A DNA stretch of 64,000 nucleotides from Apophysomyces variabilis (lineage: Eukaryota > Mucoromycota > Mucoromycetes > Mucorales > Mucoraceae): NCBI GenBank assembly GCA_002749535.1, contig MZZL01000409.1, positions 3,550,160-3,614,159 on the forward strand. Reading direction: 5' to 3'. The notes below the pieces were generated by a model that saw only the letters and a list, made by a program, of their open reading frames with translations, ran no database searches and had not been told where the DNA came from. The translations under genes and the position numbers were made by a program. Position 1 is the stretch's first letter. Every line of letters begins with the position of its first letter. Below are positions 32,901 through 43,997 of this stretch, in pieces.

Positions 32901-33493
32901 GCACAACAAACTTGTATTTTGGATCTTTTCATGGACGCTAGAACAATCATGTTTCACAAATAGCAACAGCGAGTATAATAGAAACGTAAAGATAACGTCT
33001 GAATTAAAAAGATAAGGCTGTTGTTGAATGACTCCAATCTACCGAGCGCAGTCCGGCGAACCGGGCCGTGACGTATCTTACTCGACAAGTGGGCTGTTAG
33101 CTTTTTTATTTCCCCGCTTGAAATATCGAGCGAGCGTGGGTGAGCCCGAACACACTTTTCTGCAACAATTTTTTTACTTCTCAGGAAGCCTTTTCGGTCA
33201 TCCCACTAAACCCATAGCATTAAGATTATTGTATCAACCTAATTGTAACTATTTACGGAGAAGAGAAAAATTTCGACAACGTATACAGCGTTATAGACAC
33301 GGTAATTGTTTGTTTTTCATTGCTTGGTCCCTCTTTAAACTTTGAAACTCTACGAATCCATAGTGTACTGGACTCGATAAAGATCGCATAACGATTTCCT
33401 TTTGCTATCGAACTCTTTATCAACGTTGCCGAAACTGTGTTACTTTTACCCACAATCACGCTCCTGATCGACCTTTGTTTCATCTGGCTTTTC
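29977..33493. other. Gene desert of about 3.5 kb
   Basis: No gene, RNA or mobile element can be supported on either strand. Short open frames are AT-rich and lack domains. A 10-bp tandem (GCTAGCATCT twice) lies at about 30983. GC-rich islets occur near 33040-33140. The last few hundred bases hold the NST1 promoter and leader. Confidence 0.5.
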
Positions 33494-36400
33494 ATGCAAA
33501 TGACAAAGTCAATGCATTTGGCTTCCAAAACTCCCATTAACAATACAACTCCACTTCGGACAGCTTCCATACCCAACGTTGACACGATCGCGACGTTATC
33601 ACAACCAAAATCGAAAAAGAAGAAGAAAGCGACATTAGTTCGAAATACGATTGAGGACACACTTACCACAATGACGCCGGTCGAAGTTAGCAAAGATAAT
33701 GCCCATCGACTCCAACCTTCTACAGATGATCACGGGACCATGACACAAGAACACTCTTGTACATCCAATAAAAAAAAGAAGAAGAAGAAAAATAAGTCCA
33801 AAATATCTCCTGACGTAGAACACGACCACAACGATAATAAATCACCGCACTGGCTGGTAGACTCTCATTCAACTGTTAGTCGAGCCAAGTCAAGTGATGG
33901 TTTTTGGACCAGTATGAGTAACACGGAAGAGAGACAAAGAATCCGGGAATTCTGGCTACAGTTAGGGGAAGACGAACGACGGTCATTGGTCAAAGTGGAA
34001 AAAGAAGCTGTTCTTCGAAAGATGAAAGAACAACAGAAACATAGCTGCAACTGTTCTGTATGTGGGAAGAAAAGGTAATGAATAGTGTTCCTTATTGAGC
34101 ATCCTCTGAATGTAGTGTAGAACGGCAATAGAGGACGAGTTGGAAGTTCTGTATGACGCATATTACGAAGAACTAGAACAATATGCAAACCATCAGCAAC
34201 AGACACGGTTATGTGGTGGGTCAAGCACATTGTATGGAACCTACTCTGCTTCGGACGCATTATATGAAGGTGACTTTGAAGACACAGATAATCTAGATGA
34301 GGATGAAGCGGAGCAGGAAGAAGAAGATGATGATGAAGATAATGAAGAGTATGATGGCGTTTACGACGACGATGACGACGCTGTAAGTCAATCCGATCAT
34401 TCAGACATTCCGTCCGATGCTGGAAGGAACTCTTATGGCGATGTTAATCACTACACAACATCCGAGATAACAAGACATACACAGCTTTCACGTACTGCAA
34501 GTATTACCAATGGCGAACAATTCAACTTCGGAAATAGTCTAACTGTGAAGGGTATGGCACTATCTGCAAAGTTGTGGTCAGCTTAAGCAACTTATGAACA
34601 TTACAACAGGTGGCATTCTCACAGTAGCGGACGATCTTTTGAAAAACGACGGCAAAAAATTCTTGGATATGATGGAACGATTAGCCGAAAGGCGAATGCA
34701 AAAGGAGGACGAGGTTAATCTCGAACAAGGAGAAGAATACTATGACGATGACGACGAAGATGACGAAGCCTACGAAGAAGAAGAGGAGGAGGTAAATATG
34801 TATAGCCTTAGCCCAGCAATATTAAAGCTGTTCCATAGGATGCACGAACAGAGGAGCAGCGTATGGAGGAAGGTCGCAAAATGTTTCAAATATTTGCTGC
34901 ACGCATGTTTGAACAGCGGGTTCTGGCGGCATATAGAGAGAAAGTCTCAAGGGAGAGGCAGCAGCGTCTTATCCAAGAGCTAGAAGAGGAAGATCGGTTA
35001 AGGCAGGAAAGAGAACTGAAAAAGCAAAAGGATAAGGAGAGAAAGAAAGACAAGAAAAGGTAAATTGAAAAGCAATTGTAGCGTTGATTAAGTATGTTTA
35101 GGCAAATAAAGCAGGAGAAGGAGAAGGAACGATTAGCAAGAGAGGCTCAGCGGCAGGCTGAAGAAGCAGCTGCTAAAGCTGAGAAAGAGCGAAAGCTTGA
35201 GGAAGAAAGACAGAGGCAGGAGCAAGAACGGTTAAGGAAAGAAAAAGAACGCCGACAGAAGGAAGAACAACGATTACGGAAAGAAGAAGAAAAGAGGAGG
35301 CGCTTAAAAGAAGAACGTGAACGTAATGCAGAAAAAGAAAGAAAACGCAAGGAAAAAGAACAGCAAGAGCGTCGTGAACGAGAAGAAAAGGAACGACAGC
35401 AAAAGCAAGAAATGGAGCGAAAAAAGCAAGAGGAAAAGGCAAGGATAGAGAAGCAAAATGCTGCTCGTCGCCAGCAGGAGGAACGACAGAAAGCGAAGAC
35501 ACCGCCTAAGACAACGTCCACGCCTAGTGGTGCCGTAGCCTCTGAATCTGCGAATGCCGCAATATCGACGACTGAAGCAAGTAGCTCAGCAGGATCCACC
35601 TCTGGGACTCATCCACCGCCGTCCGATGAAATGAGACAACGTAAGCTTATGGATGCCTTAATAGGTTCGTCTCGAGGTCCGAATGCCAGTATGTTTGGTG
35701 ACGGACGTGTAATGGGTATGGATATGCATACATTACGCTCTGCCGGAACAGCAGCGAGACCGTCACATGTACTCCTACCACCCAATGGCCTTCCGAACCT
35801 TGAGATTTTACAAGGATTGCCAACGACACCATTGATGAGTCCAGGAAGTGATTTCGGTAGGTTACACTGATATGCGGTACATATCCTTACTGAAAGTATT
35901 GTTTATAGGTAACATAAGATGTGAACGGGAGAATACGAATCCAGCAAGTCCAACCAACTCAGGGCCATTGGCTGGCAATATCGGTGTGCTGCCCATTGGT
36001 AACCTTGGTGCTTCCGTACTAGAAACAAAATCCGCGGCAAAACCGGTCATGCGGGCGCCTGTTCATATTGCGCCGATAGGACAGCCGGTGAATGGTCGTC
36101 GAACGTCATCTACTACTGCTCCTATCGGTAGTCCAGTAAGCTCAGGGGCAAATAGAGCGAGCAGTGATAGTACTTCTGTGACTACAGCCGAGGAACCTCG
36201 TCCTTCAGCTATTAAAAGACCGTCAGCAACGGGAGAGAGCGATCCAGGTCATTCATTTTTCTCCAACTTCTTGTTTGGTGAACCCAATCGCGGTACGTGG
36301 GAATGGGATGTGTCTAAGATATCCATCTGATTGTGTGATCATTTGATCAGATCATCGTCCGATACCAATGTTACAACCCGAACACGATACTAGACTTCGT

Positions 36401-37131
36401 GGCCAAATAGACAGCCCTCTGGACCGACGGTACTCGATTGAAACTGGTGGACTTAACTGGACAAATGGTAATTTGTGTAAATGTTCAGATTTCTCCGTTT
36501 CTTTGCTGATTCCGTGAATAACAATGATAGGTTGGACGGCATCAACAGCATTATCAAACGACGTGCATGGGCGATTGTTTGGTGACGTCTTGGTATGGCC
36601 ACAACGAGCTATACGCTAAAGAGCATTTCACAGCTGACCTGCAGTTTTTAGGCTGACCGCAACTCGCTGATTCTTGAAAGAGCAAAGACAGCATACTTGA
36701 AATTGAACGAGATCACACAAGCTAAATATTTTGTGGGTCCACCACAATTTCACACATTGGTGCAGCTGCATCGTATGATGACTGACATGTATTATGACAA
36801 CCCCGTCGATATTCGAGAACTATACGAACTCATCGTATCGCCATTAAGTGGTTTTCAATCTCTCAATCACACTGTCCATGGTTGCGTAGTCCGCCTGGAA
36901 GCCAACATACCATTCGGTGTCATGGAAGATACGACTCTCAGAGCGAATCTTCCTCGAAATAGTATACTCTCTCCACCGTTTACTCCTCATCCGTTACCTC
37001 CATCCTCACAGTCACCTCAAACATCTGTCCCTTTACCACCTGCTCCTTTGCCATTGCCATTGGCGTCAGCGACGAACCCACTGCAGCAGCAATTGAAAGG
37101 AAATGCACCACTCTTTGGAGGCATGTCGTAA
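33494..37131 (+). CDS. NST1: NST1-type stress-response protein
   Basis: Large, highly charged cytoplasmic protein; yeast Nst1 modulates salt tolerance with Msl1 and is found in P-bodies. Nine exons (33494-34074, 34121-34551, 34610-34791, 34839-35059, 35102-35856, 35909-36292, 36351-36467, 36531-36592, 36652-37131) sum to 1071 codons (1070 aa). The family signature is clear: [20 protein letters not shown], then [12 protein letters not shown] followed across an intron by [20 protein letters not shown]. After an acidic low-complexity block and [17 protein letters not shown] comes a very long charged helix (35102-35500, Arg/Lys/Glu/Gln only), then Ser/Pro-rich disorder and a conserved C-terminal region with [16 protein letters not shown]. 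Start: the first ATG (MQMTKS) after an upstream frame lacking ATG. Nuclear or cytoplasmic; no membrane segment. Confidence 0.93.
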
Positions 37132-38308
37132 AGATTAAGAAGAAAAACACGACATGGCTTTGTAAATACCATTCTTCTGTCTGTTTTAACAATTTCAAAC
37201 TGTATCACAAGACCATAATAAAATGAAAGGACAAACGGTTCGCTCATACTGCCCGCTTCCGGCTTTTCAACAAGGGGAATATGCTATTGTTCAACACTGA
37301 CTACCCTCCGAAACAAGTTGGATGGATCACAGCTCATGTATGCCGCCCAAATGGCACAGCACCAATTGTTTAGGTGGAATTGTTATCCACTTTTCAGTTT
37401 GGAAATCCAGAGATAAAGATGGAACCAGCCGATCCAGGTTCTAGAAGCAAGTCAATATATCACAAGAGCTGTCAACCGCCACGCTGTAAATCAAAGAACC
37501 ATAAAGAATCCAGCTATCCTAAGTAGCATGCTAATCATGACCATGCTGTTGACTTTGATGAGCGTGTTCGTTTTCAAACTTGTTGTGTGATCTGCAACAA
37601 GACGTTGAAGATTACCACTGTTTGCTCACTTTTACTACGTTTAGTAACTGCGTATGATTTTACGGTTTCATGCATAGTGTAATGTTGCAGGTTCCCCCTA
37701 AAGATTTCTGACAATCAATGCGTTCTCTTTCTTGAATCATCATCCGTGCCGTTATCCATCACCATCCCACTTAATCATTGTACAGACTAATAGGTCACAC
37801 CAATCGGCTCGTCTAACTTACCATGTGGGATGTATAGAGTTATTCATGCAAGCAAAAGCGATTGGTGGCGCGGCTACTCTAGTATTCACTGTTCTTTACA
37901 GTTACTCGTCAGGATGTAGTATGTGGGCGATAGCGTAAACAAATGAAAGCGATGAATTATCCTCTCTGTTTTAATAATTTCCATTATTGAAACCAGAATA
38001 CGCGGTCTCACGTTATTGTTATTAACAGAAGCATAATGATAGACATCTTTCATGGTATGCATAATTTTGGATTAAAGTAGCCAGCAGACCGCACTGTCCA
38101 TTCACGCATGCTTTTTTAGTCTTTTCCTTGAAATGAAAACTCTATATTCATCCAACTTTAGACCTGTAATTCTTGTCAGTGCAAATTATTGCTAAGACTG
38201 ATATGAATTATTATGCTACAGCCATAACCATATCCCATCCTGCAGGGATCGTTTGAACTCAATTACATGCATTACATCATACTCTATAGGCCACCAGGAA
38301 CCCGGGTA
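37132..38308. other. Intergenic, convergent 3' regions
   Basis: The 3' sides of NST1 (+) and the NIPA gene (-) face each other. No coding sequence or repeat seen. Confidence 0.5.
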
Positions 38309-39732
38309 TTAATCGTCCGCCTCGGTGTATCTGTTTCTCCGTTTGTCTAATAAACGCGACTTTTCCGTAGGTTCTAATACCACAGTTACATCGTTCCGGC
38401 TTTCCTGAGAACTTCCGTCTAGGTTTTCCCGGTCTAATTCGTCTTCTTCCTGTTGCAATGCGGTGAAACATTCATTCTCAGCTAAAACTGCGATCGTCAT
38501 GTCTTCTGCATCATCAACTCCGAATCCGGGTCTCCATGATAATATCAAGACACCACATACAGTAATTGTCACTCCTAGTATGACAAGCAAGAGTTGCCAC
38601 CACCGTAACCGCTCCCATTGATCATAATACACCAGGCCATTAAACAGGCAAGAAACGTTGAATGCGCAGAAAGATAGAGGAATTAGGATCACCGTATCGC
38701 ACAACCGTAATCCCTTGTTAAGATAATAAAGCTACAAACAGTTGAAAAGTTAAACCCATATCTGCTCATGGATAGCATACCTGCAATATAGCAGTCAATA
38801 CCAACATGACTAACAATATCCAAGTAAGTGAATGCTGCAGTTGATTTTCATGGTACACCACAGTAAGAATAATAAGTTCAAGTCCGCTTTTTGCGAACAG
38901 CATGCTCTGACTACTGACATTGCCTCCTAATATGCCAAAACTATTTTATGCATCAACTTGCATATCACATAGGTGACGGTTTGTTTACCTTATGCCAATG
39001 TACTTCTTGTTGTTTCCGCGCAAGAGCCATTGACCCAATGCTGATCCTGCACTATGGCAAGTCGGATCTCTTTCGATCCGATTGTAAAGATATTCAAGGT
39101 AATGCGTTACTATGATTGTAAGTAGGATGAAGGTCTCCAGTACACTGAAGTATGCAATGAATGCCGGTCGCTTATATAAACGTATTAAATCCTCCAGATT
39201 ATGGCTCGGTTCTTGTATCACTCCGAACAGACCCACTAGGAGAGCTCCAACAGCGATTAAGAACGTGCCTTTTTTTTTGTTAATAAGAGAAGGTTAAGCC
39301 TTTCTTTGCTCAGCATGCCGGCTATTTATATAACGTACCAATTATGCTTTGTTTCGTAAACGGGTCACCTAGTACAATTCTTGCTGCTACGGCATTGAAC
39401 ACCAGTCCCATAGCACCTATAGGAGCTAATATGACGATAGGCAGATAGCCGATGGAGAAGATGGAGCCGATGATGTTAGCACCCAAGTAGGCGATGAAGC
39501 CTGCGAGCCATAGTGGCCTCTTGAATGCATTTTTTCGTAGTTCGACGGGATAAATTTGATCATTAAGTATATGGGATTTGCGTTGATAGGCCATAGCAAA
39601 GGCTTGAATGAGGTTGGTGCCAAAGGAAACGGCAAGGCCGATCCAGAATTGCGTTGCTAAGTGATCGGTTACTTCCCTCCGGAAGGTAGATATATAAATG
39701 CTGTCCAACGGCAAGGGTGAGAAGTGCCACAT
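38309..39732 (-). CDS. NIPA-like magnesium transporter (DUF803/EamA-like)
   Basis: Multipass membrane protein of the NIPA family, Mg2+ transporters of endosomal and plasma membranes in animals. Exons 39732-39339, 39268-38989, 38940-38781 and 38731-38309 sum to 419 codons (418 aa). About nine membrane segments: the family opening FWIGLAVSFGTNLIQAFAMA, then the pair PLWLAGFIAYLGANI and LPIVILAPIGAMGLVFNAVA with ARIVLGDPFTK, later GGNVSSQSMLFAKSGLEL, LYYLNKGLRLCDTVILIPLS and NGLVYYDQWERLRWWQ. The C-terminus is a polar tail of about 90 residues with dibasic end and likely phosphorylation sites. Start: the ATG of MWHFSPLPL; upstream frame lacks ATG. Substrate inferred from the family only. Confidence 0.9.
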
Positions 39733-41505
39733 GACGATGAGGGAAGCATAAGGGAAAGTGTACAGCAACGAAAAAATGGCAACTCTTTAAGGCGGCGAGA
39801 ATTGGGGGAGGAGGGAATTCAATTGGAAAAGTGAAGCACGTGAGGACATCATTCTCTGTGTGTGTTTGTGGTGTGTGTGTGTGTGCGCCTACACATGGGA
39901 AAGGGGTGTCGGTCATCGCTTGATGCAAGGAAATCACAAGCCAAATTTAATATGGCAAAGTAATTGTCCTGGTCAGCGTGTCACTGAAGCATGGCGTTAA
40001 GTAACACAGGGCTGTGGAAGTCAAGTGGTGCCCATTGTTTCATGACAGCAGCTCTGCATGCTTTCAACTCCGATTCTCCTTGCTGGATGAGTGGCAGGAG
40101 AGATTCCTTGCTAAGCAAGTGGGGTATGGTCATCATCAGGTACATAGGAGAACCTCCTTATCTTATAAGCATCAACCATGACATAATTACAAGTCGTGAT
40201 TTCATGTTTGATATTAACGACAAGCTATAATCCAGAAAATTGATTTCCGACTTGTCCTGCTCCAAACTTGCGAGCTTTCTACCATAGATCTCTATTATCC
40301 ATCGATATCAAGATGATTCCCGTTCACTTGACGTTAACTTAACCTCTTAATGGATGCTGTAACAGTAACAAGCTCTAATTGGCATAATTATACTGGTATA
40401 AAAGTTTCTCTTACTGACTTTCGTATTTTGACTTAAACTCCAGACGTTGGAAACGATGTCTAAGGGAAAAGCAAAGGCAAACCGGAGATTATCTGGTTAC
40501 ATCTCAGGACGTTAAAGCAGCTTCGGAGTTGCGATCTGGAGACACCTTTAGTTGGATTATTTCGATTTACTGTGCAATTTTAACCTCGCCGGTTGGCAAC
40601 ATTACCTATATTCTCTTATAGTTTGTTCATCTTTTCATTGAAGACAGAAAGTATAGCAGGCACACTAAAAATATTGAAAGAAACTACTGCAAGTCAATCG
40701 GAAACCATGCAATGACATTTTTTTTACCCAGATGATGGAAAAACGTGGATGTCGGTTTGACAAATAATGCCTAAATATTCTCAAAATGAATATATTAGGT
40801 AATCTATGGATTTACACTTTATTACTGCGCATAGTTATTTCATACTACTGTCACTTACATCCTTTATCAGTATGACCATCTTTGCTTTGATAGCAATGCA
40901 GTGTGACATTTTTTGGGTCGCCCAGTTGCATTCCACTTTGTCTAAAACGCATTTTCGTTGTATGCGCTAGCTATATGTTAGACGCCATTGATATTTCAAG
41001 CTGTGATGGAGGCCCGCAGTCACCTTAATGTCGCTTGTACGAAAGTGCTTTCGATCTCCTCATATAAACGTCGTCAAAGACAAAATGTTATAATACGTAT
41101 CAGAAAAACAAACCCTTCAGAGCCTTCTTAATTGAATGGAACAAAGATAGCATATAGCCATGCTCGTCCCCTACCTTTTTGCAATATTATCTTCGGATAG
41201 AACATGGATGCCATAGAGGATAATAAGAATGTGATACTGTAGCTTCAAACGTATATTGTCATTTACATATCCTGTCCATGGTCCAACTTTATATTTATGA
41301 AGTATCGGTCATGCTTTCCGAGTTTCCTAATTTTATATCCCAAGCTGCCTTGGATGGAAGAAACACACGGGTTTACTGTTTGTACTCTTGCTATGCGGGT
41401 CCAGACCCCTATATTGCGGACTATCAATAAACGGACTGAGTGTCATTTTCGGTGAATATTAGATGCCAAGCTGTGTTCCTTGGTTCGTCATCATCTCTCT
41501 TCATT
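39733..41505. other. Intergenic with a TG microsatellite
   Basis: Divergent promoters of the NIPA (-) and GLTP (+) genes lie at the two ends. A TG-rich simple repeat is at about 39857-39890. No coding sequence is supported in between. Confidence 0.55.
39857..39890. repeat. (TG)n microsatellite
   Basis: Imperfect run of TGTG with TTTG and GGTG interruptions, about 120-160 bp upstream of the NIPA start. Confidence 0.85.
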
Positions 41506-42302
41506 ATGTCCTTCTTTGAAACAGTCAAGCGCTCCTACGTCGATGTAGACACATCCAAAGGAATCGATACTGAGCAATTTTTGGAGGCAACCGAGAGTCT
41601 CGTCACACTATTCGGTTAGTTCAAAACAATAACGAAGTAGTACTCTGAACGCGTGTAGGCGAACTTAATTCCACTGCTTTCTCTCCGGTTGTCAAGGATA
41701 TGACCGGCAATATTGAAGTAAAGCTCCATCTAGATGGGTATAATGTTAACTCAGATTAATAGAAAATCAGAGCACGTTACCTGGCCAATCCTACTGCGAA
41801 TGACACTTTAGAGAATCTTACCGCGACAGAAGCTCCTGAAAAGAAGCGCGTGGCCACTGAGGGTTTGTTGTGGTTATCTCGGTAATAAGCTTACTATATA
41901 CATATTGAGGAACTACGACTTATATCATTTAAACATTAGCGGTCTGGATTTCACCGAGCAAGCTTTACGATTCAACTTGGATAACTCCTCAGAGGAACTT
42001 ACTGTTTCATTTACCTCGTCTTACAATAATACGTTAAAGAAATACCATAACTTTGTCGTCCGCGGCGTATTCGGGGTAAGTCTTTTTTGGCATACTCCAT
42101 GAAACTGCCTTTACTCATTACCGGGTGTGGTTAGCTGGCGATGAAGGCTTGTCCATATCGCAAAGATTTCTACGAGAAGATCGGAGTGAGCAGCGAAGAA
42201 ACACTGGCAATCATGCTAGCTTGGCTTAACGCTCTTAAGGCAATCATCAACACCATTCAAACTATTTTCACCGAGCACCCTGAGTACATCAAGGGCATGT
42301 AA
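41506..42302 (+). CDS. Glycolipid transfer protein (GLTP fold)
   Basis: Cytosolic carrier that moves glycosphingolipids (or related sphingolipids) between membranes. Exons 41506-41614, 41659-41717, 41763-41881, 41940-42075 and 42135-42302 sum to 197 codons (196 aa), close to the usual about 200. The sugar-headgroup site is intact: Asp50, Asn54 and Lys57 in KDMTGNIEKIRARY, Trp93 in LLWLSRGLDF and His132 in KKYHNFVVRGVF, matching D48/N52/K55/W96/H140 of human GLTP. All five introns/exons are short; no signal or membrane segment. It is convergent with GPC1, with 136 bp between their stops. I cannot tell glucosylceramide from ceramide-phosphate preference with certainty, though the intact Asp/Asn/Lys/Trp/His set favours GLTP over the CPTP type. 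Confidence 0.93.
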
Positions 42303-42438
42303 ATATTTCAAATTGAGATTTGATACACCTAGTCTCTTGATTTTTCCTATATCTGTTCCCAAATAAAAAGGTCGAGATGGTATACTGATCTGCTTGGTCT
42401 CTATGGAGTCTTTAAAGGGAATTACGTAGAACATGTTT

Positions 42439-43716
42439 CTAAGTGTTTTTTATTTTATTCTCGGTGGGCTCTCCGTTGGTGGATAATTCTTTCTTCTTGA
42501 TAATCTGTTCGATCTCCAGGTTGTATCGCCTTGAAAACACTTCAATGTAGTAGCTAGCTCCGTTCCAAACACTGGCAGCAAACATGGCGACAAGAAAAGT
42601 GGTGTGCAGCCAGAAGCTTTTGTATAGGAAATAAGTGGGAACAGTCGTGACCACGTTGTAAACAAGTTGTAGTAACATGAACATGTAGATCTTATACTTT
42701 GGACCGAAAGCATACGATGCGTGCTGAATAAAACCTTTACGTCCTTGCGAGTCATTGAGTAACCAGGAGTACGAGGTCAATCGAAGTCCGGATTCAACTT
42801 TTTCCCGTCTCTTCACGATGATGAAAACAAAGTAAAGCACTTGCCAGATCAGGTAAGCAATTGTAGAAAAGACCACACCGTCCCTAAAACTCATAGCGGG
42901 TATCTCTGCAAGAGCTGGAAAGCGATCATTTCGTTGAGTGGCATCGAATGATTGTTGGAGTTCAGGCATCCAACGAATGGTATAAGTCACGAGGGGTGGG
43001 AAGATATGGATGAATACGGAGGTGACCTTGTCCAATGAGTGGAACACGAGCGAATTTCGCCATGTGACGATGGCCCATGCTACTGGTCCGTTCGTAAGAC
43101 AATAGGTAGCGATGAACAATGTAGTCGAAGCAGGAAATGCCCATAGATATAGCAGTGTCATGGCATTGACAAAATAACAGAGATCGAATATGAAGTAATG
43201 CCATCTTCGGTATCGATATATGACAAATCGCAAGGAGAGTAGATAGATGGACTGAAGACTATAATACAGTGGGATCCACTCCGGAACGCGCGAGGCTAGC
43301 ACAGGTGTAATACACGTATTACCCACGCCAACGACAAAGGAGAACTTGTCTCGTAGATGGATGGTCTTTTCATCGCGATTTATCCGATCATTGATCTTCC
43401 GGTAGTGGTTCAATAACCGCCCTTGGATCAAGACGCGACGCTCTTCAAGCTTTTTAGTCTGAGTGCGTATACGATCCTTAGTTTTCGCTGTCCACTCTGT
43501 GGATTTGGCTCGAAGTTCTCTCTGGCGTTCGTGCAGCTGAAATGTCACCTGGTCGAGCGCGGCCGAAAGCATATCGATCATATCAAAGTCGTTTTCTGAA
43601 GCGAGATCGGCTGCCGTCCAGCTCCATTCGTCTAGCATGTCCACGTCCAAATCATCTTCTTCAACATCATTTATAGGGGATCCGTTCAGAGAGGACTGCA
43701 CTGCTGTTTGCGCCAT
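42439..43716 (-). CDS. GPC1: Glycerophosphocholine acyltransferase (GPC1, DUF2838)
   Basis: ER membrane enzyme that acylates glycerophosphocholine with acyl-CoA to lysophosphatidylcholine, the first step of PC remodelling without choline loss. Single exon of 426 codons (425 aa). A soluble acidic N-terminus (VEEDDLDVDMLDEWSW) and a coiled-coil segment precede the conserved DUF2838 block: HLRDKFSFVVGVGNTCITPV, YSLQSIYLLSLRFVIYRYRR, WHYFIFDLCYFVNAMTLLYL and LTNGPVAWAIVTWRNSLVFH. About eight membrane segments follow the family pattern. The C-terminus is short and lysine-rich. Start: ATG of MAQTAVQ; an upstream non-ATG extension (43755) would add a hydrophobic stretch and is rejected. Convergent with GLTP. 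Confidence 0.93.
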   Translation of the reverse strand: MAQTAVQSSLNGSPINDVEEDDLDVDMLDEWSWTAADLASENDFDMIDMLSAALDQVTFQLHERQRELRAKSTEWTAKTKDRIRTQTKKLEERRVLIQGRLLNHYRKINDRINRDEKTIHLRDKFSFVVGVGNTCITPVLASRVPEWIPLYYSLQSIYLLSLRFVIYRYRRWHYFIFDLCYFVNAMTLLYLWAFPASTTLFIATYCLTNGPVAWAIVTWRNSLVFHSLDKVTSVFIHIFPPLVTYTIRWMPELQQSFDATQRNDRFPALAEIPAMSFRDGVVFSTIAYLIWQVLYFVFIIVKRREKVESGLRLTSYSWLLNDSQGRKGFIQHASYAFGPKYKIYMFMLLQLVYNVVTTVPTYFLYKSFWLHTTFLVAMFAASVWNGASYYIEVFSRRYNLEIEQIIKKKELSTNGEPTENKIKNT

Positions 43717-43997
43717 AATGAGCAAAAGAACCAAAAGAAAGGTGAAAAGGACCACAAGGGAAAAACCATGTGCTTTTACAGGCCTTTGTTGAAGCGCCGA
43801 AAGCGTGCAGTACGCTTACACGTGATTCCATATTGGCGCGCATCATGCAAATCCTTTCGTGTTAGTAAGAAAGGCATGTTCAAACCTCAAGTGAGATGAT
43901 AATAGCCAGAAGCGAATTTTATCCTAATAGTGGTAACAAACTTAGATCTTCTATTTCTTGAAAAACTTATCCAACGTCAAACTAGACTGTTATAGCT

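Noticed and set aside
33028..33345. 105-codon frame just before NST1
   Set aside because: No domain, and it overlaps the likely NST1 promoter and leader.
35147..35599. Long minus-strand frames opposite the NST1 charged helix
   Set aside because: They are the complement of the repetitive Arg/Glu/Lys codons, giving Ser/Cys/Phe-rich nonsense.
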